From assembly GCF_016862095.1 (NCBI RefSeq), contig NZ_BOMH01000031.1, positions 62,001 through 126,000 of the forward strand: a DNA stretch of 64,000 nucleotides. Direction: 5' to 3'. The translations under genes and the position numbers were made by a program. Below the pieces are notes generated by a model. The model worked only from the letters and a program-made list of their open reading frames with translations. It was not told the DNA's origin and ran no database searches. This DNA is from Actinoplanes cyaneus. Its GTDB lineage: Bacteria > Actinomycetota > Actinomycetes > Mycobacteriales > Micromonosporaceae. Shown here piece after piece: positions 8,688 through 16,312 of the stretch; the first letter of the stretch is position 1; the number at the start of each line of letters is the position of its first letter.

Positions 8688-9170
8688 ATGCGCAAGCTTT
8701 CCAAGCGTTCCACCGCTGTCATCGCCGGCGTAGCGGTCGTCGCCATCGGCGGAGGCGCGGCTTGGGCCGCCAACGGATGGAACATCGGCGGCTCCGGGTC
8801 GGCCGACGCCGAGGCGGCCACCATCACCGACCTGACGGCGACGTCGACTCTCGCGGGCAAGATCTACCCTGGCGTCACGACCAAAGTCAACAGCGGGGTG
8901 ATCAACCTCAACGACTTCCCGGTCCAGCTCACCGCCTCGTCCGCCGCGGTGACCAGCTTCGACGGCACCGCCGACCCCACCTGCAAGAGCGCTCTGGCCG
9001 CCAACCCCGGCATCTTCACCACCACCTTCCCGGACAGCCCGACGATCCCCGCCAAGGCCACCAGTGCCGTGCCGATCGAGTCGACCGTGACGATCGGCGA
9101 CCTGCCGCAGGCCTGTGCCGGCAAGGCCATCAAGATCAATTACACGTTCCAGGGTGTGAGCAAAGCCTGA
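8688..9170 (+). CDS. Exported protein of unknown function, paralogue 1 of the surface cluster
   Basis: 160 residues. A signal peptide occupies residues 1-28 (RKLSKRST, a hydrophobic run, then AAWA). The mature domain has the pattern shared with the proteins starting at 9231 and 10762: a YPG turn, then a strand ending in a polar residue before FPV or an equivalent, one Cys in the middle (DPTCKS), and a second Cys near the end (QACAGKAIKINYTF). The two cysteines could form a disulphide outside the cell. ATG 8688 has an excellent Shine-Dalgarno eight bases upstream. The fold looks beta-rich. The family is not recognised; a cell-surface or matrix role is inferred only from export and clustering. 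Confidence 0.7.
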   Translation: MRKLSKRSTAVIAGVAVVAIGGGAAWAANGWNIGGSGSADAEAATITDLTATSTLAGKIYPGVTTKVNSGVINLNDFPVQLTASSAAVTSFDGTADPTCKSALAANPGIFTTTFPDSPTIPAKATSAVPIESTVTIGDLPQACAGKAIKINYTFQGVSKA

Positions 9171-9230
9171 TCCGGTCGCCGAGGTGGGGCGGCCGGTCCG
9201 CCCCACCTTCTCGCTTGTCAGGGGCAGCTC

Positions 9231-9710
9231 ATGTCGAAGATCTGGTGGACGGCAGCCGCGACGGCGGCGGCGGCCCTGATCACGGCGGCATTCGTCACGG
9301 CGACCGATTCGTCGGGAACGCCGGACGATGGAATGCTCGTCCTGGTCGGGCAGGGCACGCACCGGGACGATCCGCTCCATTTCCAGCTCAGGGGGAAGCC
9401 GGTGAAAGGGCTCTACCCCGGAGCGGTCAAGCAGATGCGGATCACGGTGGTCAATCCACTCGGGTTCCGGCTCCGCGTGCAGAGCCTGAGCGCCCAGGTG
9501 TCCGGCTCGAACCGGCGCGGCTGCCACGCCGAGTCGCAGAACCTGCAGATCCGGCAGTTCAGCAGGCCGCTGCCGATCACGGTGCCGGTCGGCCGGACCG
9601 ACCTGAGCGGGTTCTTCCCGATCACCATGCCCCGCGGAGCCCCGCGAACGTGCGCAGGCGCCCGCTTCACCATCACGATCTCGGGGGTCGGCCGGCGGGT
9701 GACGCGATGA
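9231..9710 (+). CDS. Exported protein of unknown function, paralogue 2 of the surface cluster
   Basis: 159 residues with an N-terminal hydrophobic export segment (residues 3-24). The remainder shows the cluster's shared architecture: GLYPGAVKQMRITVVNPLGFRL, a middle Cys (RRGCHAES), a strand at PITVPVG, and the terminal PRTCAGARFTITISG. Its stop overlaps the next start by four bases (ATGA), so it is co-translated with the protein at 9707. Sixty bases separate it from the preceding gene, which suggests one transcript. No enzyme motif is visible. Homology between the three paralogues is my own reading by eye. Confidence 0.7.
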   Translation: MSKIWWTAAATAAAALITAAFVTATDSSGTPDDGMLVLVGQGTHRDDPLHFQLRGKPVKGLYPGAVKQMRITVVNPLGFRLRVQSLSAQVSGSNRRGCHAESQNLQIRQFSRPLPITVPVGRTDLSGFFPITMPRGAPRTCAGARFTITISGVGRRVTR

Positions 9711-10375
9711 GGCGTACCGGGAAGGTCCTGTTGATCGTGGCGGTGGTGGCCTCGCTCGGAGTCGCCGGCACGGTCCTCGCCTACGCCGGGGGCTGGGTCG
9801 TCAGCGTCGGGCCAGCCCGGCTCACCGCGAACGTCGCCACCATGCCGCAGGGCGTCGAGCCGAGCGTGGCCAGGCAGGACGGGCAAGCCGTCGTCAGCTG
9901 GAGCGCCCAGGAGATCGCGCCGGGTGTCCGGATGGACCACTACGTCGTCACCGCGCACAGCGCCGACGATCCGCCCCGGCCGGACATCATCCACACGGTC
10001 GGCGCCGGGCGCGGGCCGGCCGAGACGCTCGTCTTCACCATGGCCGAGATGACCGGCGGGAAGTGGCGCTGGTCGGTCGCGCCGAAGTACCGGGGGTGGA
10101 CCGGTGAGATGAGCCGGCTGAGCCAGCGGCTCGTCTTCCCGGCCGCGCCCGCCCCACGGGTGGCCGCCACACCCGGGAAGGGCCCGGCGACGAAGCCCGC
10201 TCCGGCAACCGCGGCAGCTTCGGGTGCTCCGGCGGGCGAGGCCGGCGCCGAACCGGCCACGCCGCCGCCGACCGCCCCGGAGCCTGCGCCGGCCACATCG
10301 GATAGCGAGCAGCCGGAGTCGGCTCCACAGCCGGTCCTGTCCGCACCGGACCCGGCGGGTTCTTCGGCGTCCTGA
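9707..10375 (+). CDS. Exported protein with a fibronectin-III-like domain and Ala/Pro-rich tail
   Basis: 222 residues. Residues 1-28 are a signal peptide or membrane anchor (LLIVAVVASLGVAGTVLAYAGGW). Residues about 40-150 look like a fibronectin type III fold: AVVSWSAQEIAPGVRMDHYVVTAH, then a tail strand WRWSVAPKYRGWTGEMS. The last 70 residues are Ala/Pro/Glu-rich low-complexity sequence, a common wall-spanning spacer. It starts inside the stop of the preceding gene (ATGA). In gram-positives, Fn3 modules with such spacers are usual in surface adhesins or matrix proteins, so a structural partner role for the neighbouring paralogues is plausible but unproven. No sortase signal is present. Confidence 0.7.
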   Translation: MRRTGKVLLIVAVVASLGVAGTVLAYAGGWVVSVGPARLTANVATMPQGVEPSVARQDGQAVVSWSAQEIAPGVRMDHYVVTAHSADDPPRPDIIHTVGAGRGPAETLVFTMAEMTGGKWRWSVAPKYRGWTGEMSRLSQRLVFPAAPAPRVAATPGKGPATKPAPATAAASGAPAGEAGAEPATPPPTAPEPAPATSDSEQPESAPQPVLSAPDPAGSSAS

Positions 10376-10391
10376 TCCGCCGTGCACGCCT

Positions 10392-10425
10392 CGAGCCCTC
10401 GGTGTCCGCGCCCACCGGGGGCTCG
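10392..10425 (+). terminator. Probable transcription terminator after the exported-protein operon
   Basis: An inverted repeat with 13-base arms (CGAGCCCTCGGTG at 10392-10404 and CACCGGGGGCTCG at 10413-10425, one mismatch) and an 8-base loop, 17 bases after the stop at 10375. There is no T-tract, which is common for GC-rich actinobacterial terminators. Confidence 0.55.
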
Positions 10426-10708
10426 ATCCGTCCGTTCGGGCGGTCCCGGATCCGAGTCAGCGCTCGCCGGCCATCAACCGCGTGCCGGCGCTGATCCCGG
10501 TAGTCCCGAGGAGCACGGTGGACGCTTCGTCCGGCGCGTCGGAACAGGCCCGATCCCTCGGGCGGGGTAAACCGGTTGGGTGGATCGTTCCGATTTATGC
10601 GCCTACAACGGCGGACGGAAAACCGATCACATCGGACATCTCCATCAGGGAACGTTGTATGAAACGCCAGCCTGACCTTTCACCGGCGTCCGAGGAGGAG
10701 CAAGCCGC

Positions 10709-10762
10709 ATGCCCGATCTGAGCGACCCGCCCGCGGCAGCCGCCTCGCGAGCCTGCTCGTGA
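10709..10762 (+). CDS. Possible 17-codon leader ORF overlapping the next gene
   Basis: A short frame (MPDLSDPPAAAASRACS) begins eight bases after the very strong ribosome-binding site GAGGAGGAG (10692-10700). It ends in TGA, sharing one base with the ATG of the next gene (TGATG). The downstream gene itself has no Shine-Dalgarno of its own, so this leader probably delivers ribosomes to it. It is too short to assign a function and could be a translational coupler or attenuator peptide. Confidence 0.4.
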   Translation: MPDLSDPPAAAASRACS

Positions 10763-11364
10763 TGCGGCGGGACGTGCTGACCAACTCGCCGCACGGCGCC
10801 GGGCAGCCGGAGGGCCGGATCGAGTTGAGCGCCGCGGACCACGAGGAGCCGACCTGGGAGGTGCGGTCACCGCGCCGGCGCCGGTTCGACCGGCGGTCGC
10901 GGACCATCCTGGGGGTGGCGGCGCTCGCGGCGATCCTGGCGAACGCCGGGGCGGCCTGGGCCTACTGGAAGATCACCCAGCCGAGCCAGGTGGCCGGGCC
11001 GGCGCCGGTCACCGTCGACATGGTGCTGCGCGGGCGCAACGACCTGAGCCGGACACTGCGGCCGGGCGACACCGGGAAGCTTCTGGTCACGGTCAACAAC
11101 GACAAGAACGTGCCGATCCGGATCACCTCGATCACGATGGGTCCGGGGAATGTGGTGGCCGACCCGGAACACCGGGACGCGGGCTGCGCGGGGCCCGGGG
11201 TGCGGATGAACCGGACGGTCTTCCCGGTCTCGTGGGAAGTGGCGCGGAACACCGTGGGCGCGTTCGCCGTCGACGGAGCGCTGACCATGCCGCATGGCGT
11301 GCCGAAAGCCTGCATCGGGGCGACGTTCACCGTGCCGCTGCGGGCCGACGGCGTCCAGCGCTGA
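10762..11364 (+). CDS. Membrane-anchored exported protein, paralogue 3 of the surface cluster
   Basis: 200 residues. A charged cytoplasmic N-terminus of about 45 residues ends in RRRRFDRRSR, followed by one membrane segment (ILGVAALAAILANAGAAWAYW). The extracellular domain repeats the pattern of the proteins at 8688 and 9231: LRPGDTGKLLVTVNNDKNVPI, middle Cys (DAGCAGPG), a strand LTMPHGVP, and the terminal KACIGATFTVPL. The start may be this ATG or the adjoining GTG at 10759. It overlaps a 17-codon leader. About 380 bases and a terminator-like hairpin separate it from the other three genes, so it probably has its own promoter. Function unknown. Confidence 0.68.
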   Translation: MRRDVLTNSPHGAGQPEGRIELSAADHEEPTWEVRSPRRRRFDRRSRTILGVAALAAILANAGAAWAYWKITQPSQVAGPAPVTVDMVLRGRNDLSRTLRPGDTGKLLVTVNNDKNVPIRITSITMGPGNVVADPEHRDAGCAGPGVRMNRTVFPVSWEVARNTVGAFAVDGALTMPHGVPKACIGATFTVPLRADGVQR

Positions 11365-11400
11365 GGTTTCTCCCCGGCGGATCCCGGTCATTCGTCTGTC

Positions 11401-12402
11401 ATGACCAGGATTTCGGTAGTGACCGGCGCGAGCGGCGGCATCGGGCGGGCGGTGGCCCGGCGACTGGCGGCCCGGGGTGACACCGTCGCCCTGCTGGCGC
11501 GCGGTGAGGAAGGGCTGGACGGGGCGGCCGAGGACGTGCGCCGGGCCGGTGGCACAGCGCTGCCGATCGAGGTGGACATGGCCGACTACCAGGCCGTGGA
11601 CGCGGCAGCGGAACGGGTGGAGAAGGAACTCGGGCCGATCGGGCTCTGGGTCAACAACGCCTTCTCCAGCGTCTTCGCGCCGTTCATGGAGATGGAGATG
11701 CCCGAGTTCGCCCGGACGACCGAGGTCTCGTACCTCGGCTACGTCTACGGCACGCGGGCGGCGCTGGCCCGGATGCGTACCCGGGACCAGGGCGTGATCG
11801 TGCAGGTCGGCTCGGCGCTGGCGTACCGGGGGATCCCGCTGCAGAGCGCGTACTGCGGGGCGAAGCACGCGATCCAGGGGTTCACCGAGTCGCTGCGGGT
11901 CGAGCTGCTGCACGCGAAGAGCAACGTGCACGTGACCATGGTGCAGATGCCGGCCGTGAACACCCCGCAGTTCGGCTGGGTGCTGTCCCGGCTGCCGCGC
12001 AAGGCCCAGCCGGTGGCGCCGATCTACCAGCCCGAGGTGGCCGCACGCGCCGTCGAGTACGCGGCGGACCACCCGAAACGGCGGGAGTACTGGGTCGGTG
12101 GGTCGACCGCGCTGACCCTCGCCGCGAACGCCGTCGCGCCCGGGATCCTGGACCGCTACCTGGCCCGGACCGGCTTCAAGGGGCAGCAGACCGACGAGCG
12201 CCGGCCCGCGGACCAGCCGGCGAACCTGTGGGCGCCGGCCGACGGGCCGCGGGGACACGACCATGGCGCGCACGGCGACTTCGACGACCAGGCGCACTCC
12301 CGCAGCCTGCAGCTGTGGGCGTCGCAGCACCACGGCCTGCTGGCCGCGGTCGGTGGCGGGCTCGCCGCGGCCGGCGCCGCCTGGGCCTTCGGCCGCCGCT
12401 GA
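11401..12402 (+). CDS. Short-chain dehydrogenase/reductase with C-terminal extension and membrane helix
   Basis: 333 residues. It opens with the NAD(P)-binding motif TGASGGIG and carries the downstream NNA (VNNAFSSVF) and catalytic Ser/Tyr/Lys set (VGSALAYRG, then YCGAKHA). After the SDR fold, residues ~255-310 are polar with His/Asp-rich stretches, and residues ~312-330 form a hydrophobic helix (GLLAAVGGGLAAAGAAWAFG) that could anchor the enzyme to the membrane. The domain order resembles the SDRs often annotated as 'SDR family oxidoreductase' with a DUF-like tail in actinobacteria. The substrate is unknown. No operon partner is evident. Confidence 0.85.
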   Translation: MTRISVVTGASGGIGRAVARRLAARGDTVALLARGEEGLDGAAEDVRRAGGTALPIEVDMADYQAVDAAAERVEKELGPIGLWVNNAFSSVFAPFMEMEMPEFARTTEVSYLGYVYGTRAALARMRTRDQGVIVQVGSALAYRGIPLQSAYCGAKHAIQGFTESLRVELLHAKSNVHVTMVQMPAVNTPQFGWVLSRLPRKAQPVAPIYQPEVAARAVEYAADHPKRREYWVGGSTALTLAANAVAPGILDRYLARTGFKGQQTDERRPADQPANLWAPADGPRGHDHGAHGDFDDQAHSRSLQLWASQHHGLLAAVGGGLAAAGAAWAFGRR

Positions 12403-12862
12403 CCTCCGCAAGCCCAGCTGACTCCAGCACCAGCGGTGAGTCACGCCGGCCCCACCCACGCGAGCCCCGCGACGGCAGCAGGACCAGCCGCGACGCAGGG
12501 GTTCCAGCTGGTGCTCATGGGCGCTATTCGTGCCTCATTACGCCCATGAGCACCAGCTGGGAGAGGGGGCGCGCCGGTGCCGTGACCCGGCGACTGCGTC
12601 GCGGGCTCCGACGGGCGGGACTTCGCCGCGGGCGGGAGGCCGGGAGTCGCGGGCGCGCGAGTTGTGGGGGCGCGTCGTGGGCGGGTTTGCTGCTCTGAGC
12701 GGGACCACCCACGGACGTCGCCCTGGAGGGCTGAGCGTTCTGGGCGCCCCGCGCCCTGCTCGGCCCGGAAGGGTCCCCGCGGGAGCGACGATCTGGACCA
12801 CAGCGGAGGCAGGCAATGAAGATCTTGACGTTGATCTTCTGGCTTGGTCTTGAGGTTGGGGT
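12403..12862. other. 460-base gap between convergent genes
   Basis: No gene is supported here. The stretch contains the large perfect inverted repeat described separately (12504-12560) and otherwise GC-rich sequence without recognisable signals. It lies between two convergent genes, so bidirectional termination is the expected role. Confidence 0.4.
12504..12560. terminator. Large perfect inverted repeat, probable bidirectional terminator
   Basis: Arms of 20 bases (CCAGCTGGTGCTCATGGGCG at 12504-12523 and its exact reverse complement at 12541-12560) flank a 17-base loop that is AT-richer than the surroundings. The position between the convergent SDR and DUF4407 genes fits a terminator. The perfect symmetry and long loop also allow a protein-binding or recombination site. 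Confidence 0.5.
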
Positions 12863-14110
12863 TCAGGCTTCGACGCGGTCGCGGCGGAAGGGGTGTTCGA
12901 GCTCGGCCGGGTCGACGATGACCGCGGTGTGCAGGACGGCTCGGGCGCGTTCGGTAGCGGCGTGCGCGAGCTGGACGTCGTGGCTGGCCGCTTCGATGCC
13001 GTCGGCGACCACCTTCGCGGTCGCGTCGCCGTAGGTGCGGGCGTCGTGCACCTCACGCTCGTGGATCAGCCCGGCCTCGTGTTCCCGCAGGCGCGCGGCC
13101 CGGGCCTCGTTGCGCTCGTAGGCGTTGCCGCGGGACGCGAACTTCAGCCCGATCGCCGCGCAGTCGAGCGCTACCAGCAGTAACGCTATCCCCAGGTAGT
13201 AGATGCCGACCCCGGCGAAGTCGGCGGTGATCAGGTGCCACATCGCGGCGGTTCGCGCGCCGAAGCCTGAGTCGCCGCGTACCGCCGCCGCGTTGGCGAC
13301 CCGCTCGGCGCTGACCAGTGCGGTCAGCCGGGACTGCTCGCCGGCCCGCGCCGCCCGCTCGGGACGCTGGTCGCGCTGCAGGTCGGCGGCCTGCCGGTCG
13401 AGCGCGGCGGCCTGATCGTCGAGCGCGCGGGAACGGCGGACCAGGTTGTCGCAGTAACCGCCGGCTGGGCAGCCGGGGCTGTGGGTGACGCCGGATCCCG
13501 CCGAGTCGGCGAGGGCCTGGCGATAGAGGGTACGGGCGTCGCGCCGCTTGCCGGCCGCACGGTCGCTGAGGGCGCGGACGGCGGCGTCGTCGTCCTTCGT
13601 CGCCTGTCGCAACTCCGCGAGGCGTGCCTGGTAGCCGGCGACCGCGCCACCCTGGTCGAGACGGCTGAGCTGGTCGCTGTGCGTGACCGCGAGCCGGGCG
13701 TCGATCTCGCCGCGGTAGCGTGCCAGCATCAGCGGCTCGGTCACCACCACCGCGAAGAGCAGCGCCAGACCGATCCGGCCCAGGTAGAGCCCGAGCGTCG
13801 GCGGGCGCAGCAGGTGGTGGGGGTCGGTGGAGTCCAGGTTCTCGTAGCTGATCGACACCCGGCCGACGACCGCGCGGTCGTACGCCACCACGCCGATCGC
13901 CACGAGCGGGCCGACCAGCCACTGGTACCAGGGGTGCCGATAGCCGCTGCTGGCGTCGATGAACGCCGCGCCGCCGATCGTGGCGTACAGCAGGTAGAGC
14001 AGGATGAAGACGCCGATCGAGCGGTACAGCACGCGATCCGAATGCGTCGTCACACTGCGCGGATTCACGTTCGCCACCCGCAGCAGCAGGTGCCCGAGGC
14101 CCGTGCGCAT
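12863..14110 (-). CDS. DUF4407 domain-containing membrane protein
   Basis: 415 residues from ATG 14110. Two membrane segments come early (IGVFILLYLLYATIGGAAFI and WLVGPLVAIGVVAY), a third near residue 105 (IGLALLFAVVVTEPLML), then a long coiled-coil, Arg/Ala/Asp-rich region from about 125 to 265, and a final membrane helix (IYYLGIALLLVALDCAAIG). This arrangement and the N-terminal RVANVNPRSVTTHSDR match DUF4407 proteins. Their function is not established. A GTG at 14140 would add ten residues. It runs in the same direction as the SIMPL gene, 50 bases downstream of it. Confidence 0.8.
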   Translation of the reverse strand: MRTGLGHLLLRVANVNPRSVTTHSDRVLYRSIGVFILLYLLYATIGGAAFIDASSGYRHPWYQWLVGPLVAIGVVAYDRAVVGRVSISYENLDSTDPHHLLRPPTLGLYLGRIGLALLFAVVVTEPLMLARYRGEIDARLAVTHSDQLSRLDQGGAVAGYQARLAELRQATKDDDAAVRALSDRAAGKRRDARTLYRQALADSAGSGVTHSPGCPAGGYCDNLVRRSRALDDQAAALDRQAADLQRDQRPERAARAGEQSRLTALVSAERVANAAAVRGDSGFGARTAAMWHLITADFAGVGIYYLGIALLLVALDCAAIGLKFASRGNAYERNEARAARLREHEAGLIHEREVHDARTYGDATAKVVADGIEAASHDVQLAHAATERARAVLHTAVIVDPAELEHPFRRDRVEA

Positions 14111-14160
14111 GCGGTCGAGTCTTGCCGAAGCGGCCGCCACGCGTGCCCGGAACGGCGAGA

Positions 14161-14808
14161 TCAGGCCCCCGGCAGCGTCGGCTCGCTGATCGTGACCGTC
14201 ACCTTGACCGTGGCCTGCACCGTCTGCAACTCCGGCTCGAGCTCCAGGGACTGCGAGTCCTGAGCGGCCATGGAGCGCATCATGCCCCCGCCGACCCCGA
14301 ACCCGCCGCCGGAGAGCACGTCGCTGATCTCGACCAGGCGGTCCACCCGGGCGCCGACGGCGGCCGCATACTCCCCCGCCTTCTCCAGCGCGTCGGTGAC
14401 GGCGGCCTGCCGGACGTCGGCGCCGGCCCGGCTGCCCGGCCGCATCCGCCACCACGGGCCGGACACGGTGGTCAGCTCCTCGGCGCCGAGCTTCAGCATC
14501 AGATCGCCCAGCACGGTGAAGTCGGTGACGATCACCTCGGTGGCGATGCTGCCGTGGTAGGCCAGCACCTCCTCGCCGCGCCGCTTCAGCTGCGGGCGGA
14601 TGTGCAGGCCCGCGCTCTCGCGCCGCTCGACGGCGGCGGCGAACTGGTCGAGCACCGCGGCGATCGCGGCCGACCGCTGCGTGAGACGTTCCAGCACCGA
14701 CTCGCGGCTGCGGCCCTTCGACTCCGAGCGCACCGAGACGACGGCCTGCTCGGGCGGCACCTCCCGGACGGCCTCGCCGGTGGCGACGACGATCGGGAGG
14801 CGCTCCAC
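14161..14808 (-). CDS. SIMPL-domain (DUF541) protein
   Basis: 215 residues from GTG 14808, which starts one base after the dapC stop codon. The SIMPL pattern is visible: an initial strand IVVATGEAVREVPPEQAVVSV, long helices with RSAAIAAVLDQF, a middle strand pair with YHGSIATEVIVTDFTVLGDLM, and the terminal ATVKVTVTISEPTLPG. SIMPL proteins oligomerise; in gram-negatives several are periplasmic or outer-membrane proteins, but this one shows no signal peptide, so a cytoplasmic location is likely. Co-transcription with dapC is likely, but no functional link is known. Confidence 0.78.
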   Translation of the reverse strand: MERLPIVVATGEAVREVPPEQAVVSVRSESKGRSRESVLERLTQRSAAIAAVLDQFAAAVERRESAGLHIRPQLKRRGEEVLAYHGSIATEVIVTDFTVLGDLMLKLGAEELTTVSGPWWRMRPGSRAGADVRQAAVTDALEKAGEYAAAVGARVDRLVEISDVLSGGGFGVGGGMMRSMAAQDSQSLELEPELQTVQATVKVTVTISEPTLPGA

Positions 14809-14809
14809 G

Positions 14810-15907
14810 TCAGAGGCCTGCGGCGAGACGGTCGGCGGCCGCGGCCACCCGCTCGTCGGTCGCGGTGAGCGCCACCCGCACGTGCTGGGCGGCGGCCGGG
14901 CCGTAGAACGCACCCGGCGCGGCCAGGATGCCCCGCTGGGCCAGGCGGTCGACGGTCTGCCAGCAGTCCTCACCCCGGGTCGCCCACAGGTAGAGACCCG
15001 CCTCCGAATGGCTGAGCTCGAAACCGGCCTTGAGCAGGGCGGCCCGCAGGGTGTCGCGGCGAGCCGCATAGCGCGCCCGCTGCTCGGCCACGTGCGTCTC
15101 GTCCTCCAGGGCCGCGACCATGGCCGCCTGCACCGGGGCCGGCGGGATCATGCCGGCGTGCTTGCGCACCGCGAGCAGCTCGCCGATCAGCGCCGGGTCG
15201 CCGCCCACGAAACCGGCTCGGTAGCCGGCCAGATTGGACCGCTTGGAGAGCGAGTGGACGGCGAGCACGCCGGTGTAGTCGCCACCGGTCACCTCGTCGG
15301 CCAGCACCGACACCGGCTCGGACTCCCAGCCGAGCGACAGATAGCACTCGTCGCTGACCACGATCGCGTCGCGCTCGCGGGCCCAGGCGACCACCTTGCG
15401 CAGGTGCTCGGCGGGCAGGACGCGACCGGTGGGATTGGACGGTGAGTTGATCCAGACGAGTTTCACCCGCTCCGGGCCGACAGCGGTGAGCGAGTCGGCA
15501 CGGATCACCTCGGCGCCGGCGAGACGCACCCCGACCTCGTACGTCGGGTAGCAGATCCGGGGGATGACCACCTTGTCCCCGGGACCGGCGCCGAGCAGCG
15601 TGGGCAGCCACGCGACCAGCTCCTTGGAGCCGATCGTGGGCAGCACCCCGAGCTCACCGGAGGCGCGGCAGGCACGGGCCAGCCAGCCCGCGATCGCGGC
15701 ACGCAGCTGCGTGGTGCCGGCGGTCAGCGGGTAGCCGGGCGTGTCCGAAGCCCCGGCGAGGGCCTGCCGGACCACCGCGGGAACCGGGTCGACCGGCGTG
15801 CCGACGGAAAGGTCGACGATGCCGTCCGGGTGGGAGGCGGCGAGGGTCTTCGCCGGCTCCAGCAGGTCCCAGGGAAAGTCCGGCAGGGCCGACGACAGAG
15901 CGCTCAG
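14810..15907 (-). CDS. dapC: Succinyldiaminopimelate transaminase (PLP-dependent)
   Basis: 365 residues, class I/II aminotransferase. The PLP lysine is in [18 protein letters not shown]. Substrate-binding and fold motifs include [10 protein letters not shown] near the N-terminus, INSPSNPTG, and [13 protein letters not shown]. It catalyses the glutamate-dependent amination that forms N-succinyl-LL-diaminopimelate, between DapD and DapE. The fdxA-dapC order matches Mycobacterium tuberculosis Rv1177-Rv1178. No ATG, GTG or TTG exists in frame between the upstream stop and the conserved N-terminus. The only sensible start is CTG at 15907, which overlaps the fdxA stop as CTGA, the usual 4-base coupling with an unusual first base. 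Confidence 0.9.
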   Translation of the reverse strand: MSALSSALPDFPWDLLEPAKTLAASHPDGIVDLSVGTPVDPVPAVVRQALAGASDTPGYPLTAGTTQLRAAIAGWLARACRASGELGVLPTIGSKELVAWLPTLLGAGPGDKVVIPRICYPTYEVGVRLAGAEVIRADSLTAVGPERVKLVWINSPSNPTGRVLPAEHLRKVVAWARERDAIVVSDECYLSLGWESEPVSVLADEVTGGDYTGVLAVHSLSKRSNLAGYRAGFVGGDPALIGELLAVRKHAGMIPPAPVQAAMVAALEDETHVAEQRARYAARRDTLRAALLKAGFELSHSEAGLYLWATRGEDCWQTVDRLAQRGILAAPGAFYGPAAAQHVRVALTATDERVAAAADRLAAGL

Positions 15908-16230
15908 TGCGCGTCCCCACGCGGGGCCTGGGCGGCGACGAACGTGGCGTCCTTCTCGATCTTGCCGACCTTGGAGGCGCCACCGGGCGAACCGAGGTCC
16001 TCGAAGAACTCGTAGTTCGCGTTCGTGTAGTCCTTCCACTGCTCCGGGACGTCGTCCTCGTAGAAGATCGCCTCGACCGGGCAGACCGGCTCGCACGCAC
16101 CGCAGTCCACGCACTCATCGGGGTGGATGTAGAGCATCCGGTTGCCCTCATAGATGCAGTCGACAGGGCATTCCTCGATGCACGCCTTGTCGAGAACATC
16201 GACGCAGGGCTCAGCGATGATGTAGGTCAC
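15904..16230 (-). CDS. fdxA: Seven-iron ferredoxin ([3Fe-4S][4Fe-4S])
   Basis: 108 residues. Cysteines at 9, 17, 21, 25 and then [12 protein letters not shown] (40, 43, 46, 50) give the two-cluster FdxA pattern, with the N-terminal [24 protein letters not shown] type sequence of actinobacterial and Thermus ferredoxins. It transfers electrons in the cytoplasm; a partner in actinobacteria is often a P450 or oxidoreductase, none of which is visible here. The acidic C-terminal extension (about residues 60-108) is normal for this group. ATG 16230; it overlaps dapC by four bases and is the first gene of an fdxA-dapC-SIMPL-DUF4407 run. Confidence 0.93.
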   Translation of the reverse strand: MTYIIAEPCVDVLDKACIEECPVDCIYEGNRMLYIHPDECVDCGACEPVCPVEAIFYEDDVPEQWKDYTNANYEFFEDLGSPGGASKVGKIEKDATFVAAQAPRGDAH

Positions 16231-16312
16231 GGGTCTTTCCCTTCAAAGCCACGCCGCGTGGACCGCCGACGACAAATGCAGAGCCTAGTATTCCCGCCGA
16301 AGGAGGTAATAC

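Noticed and set aside
14810-16114. Extended dapC starting far upstream within fdxA
   Set aside because: The extra residues are an out-of-frame reading of the ferredoxin gene and have no aminotransferase homology.
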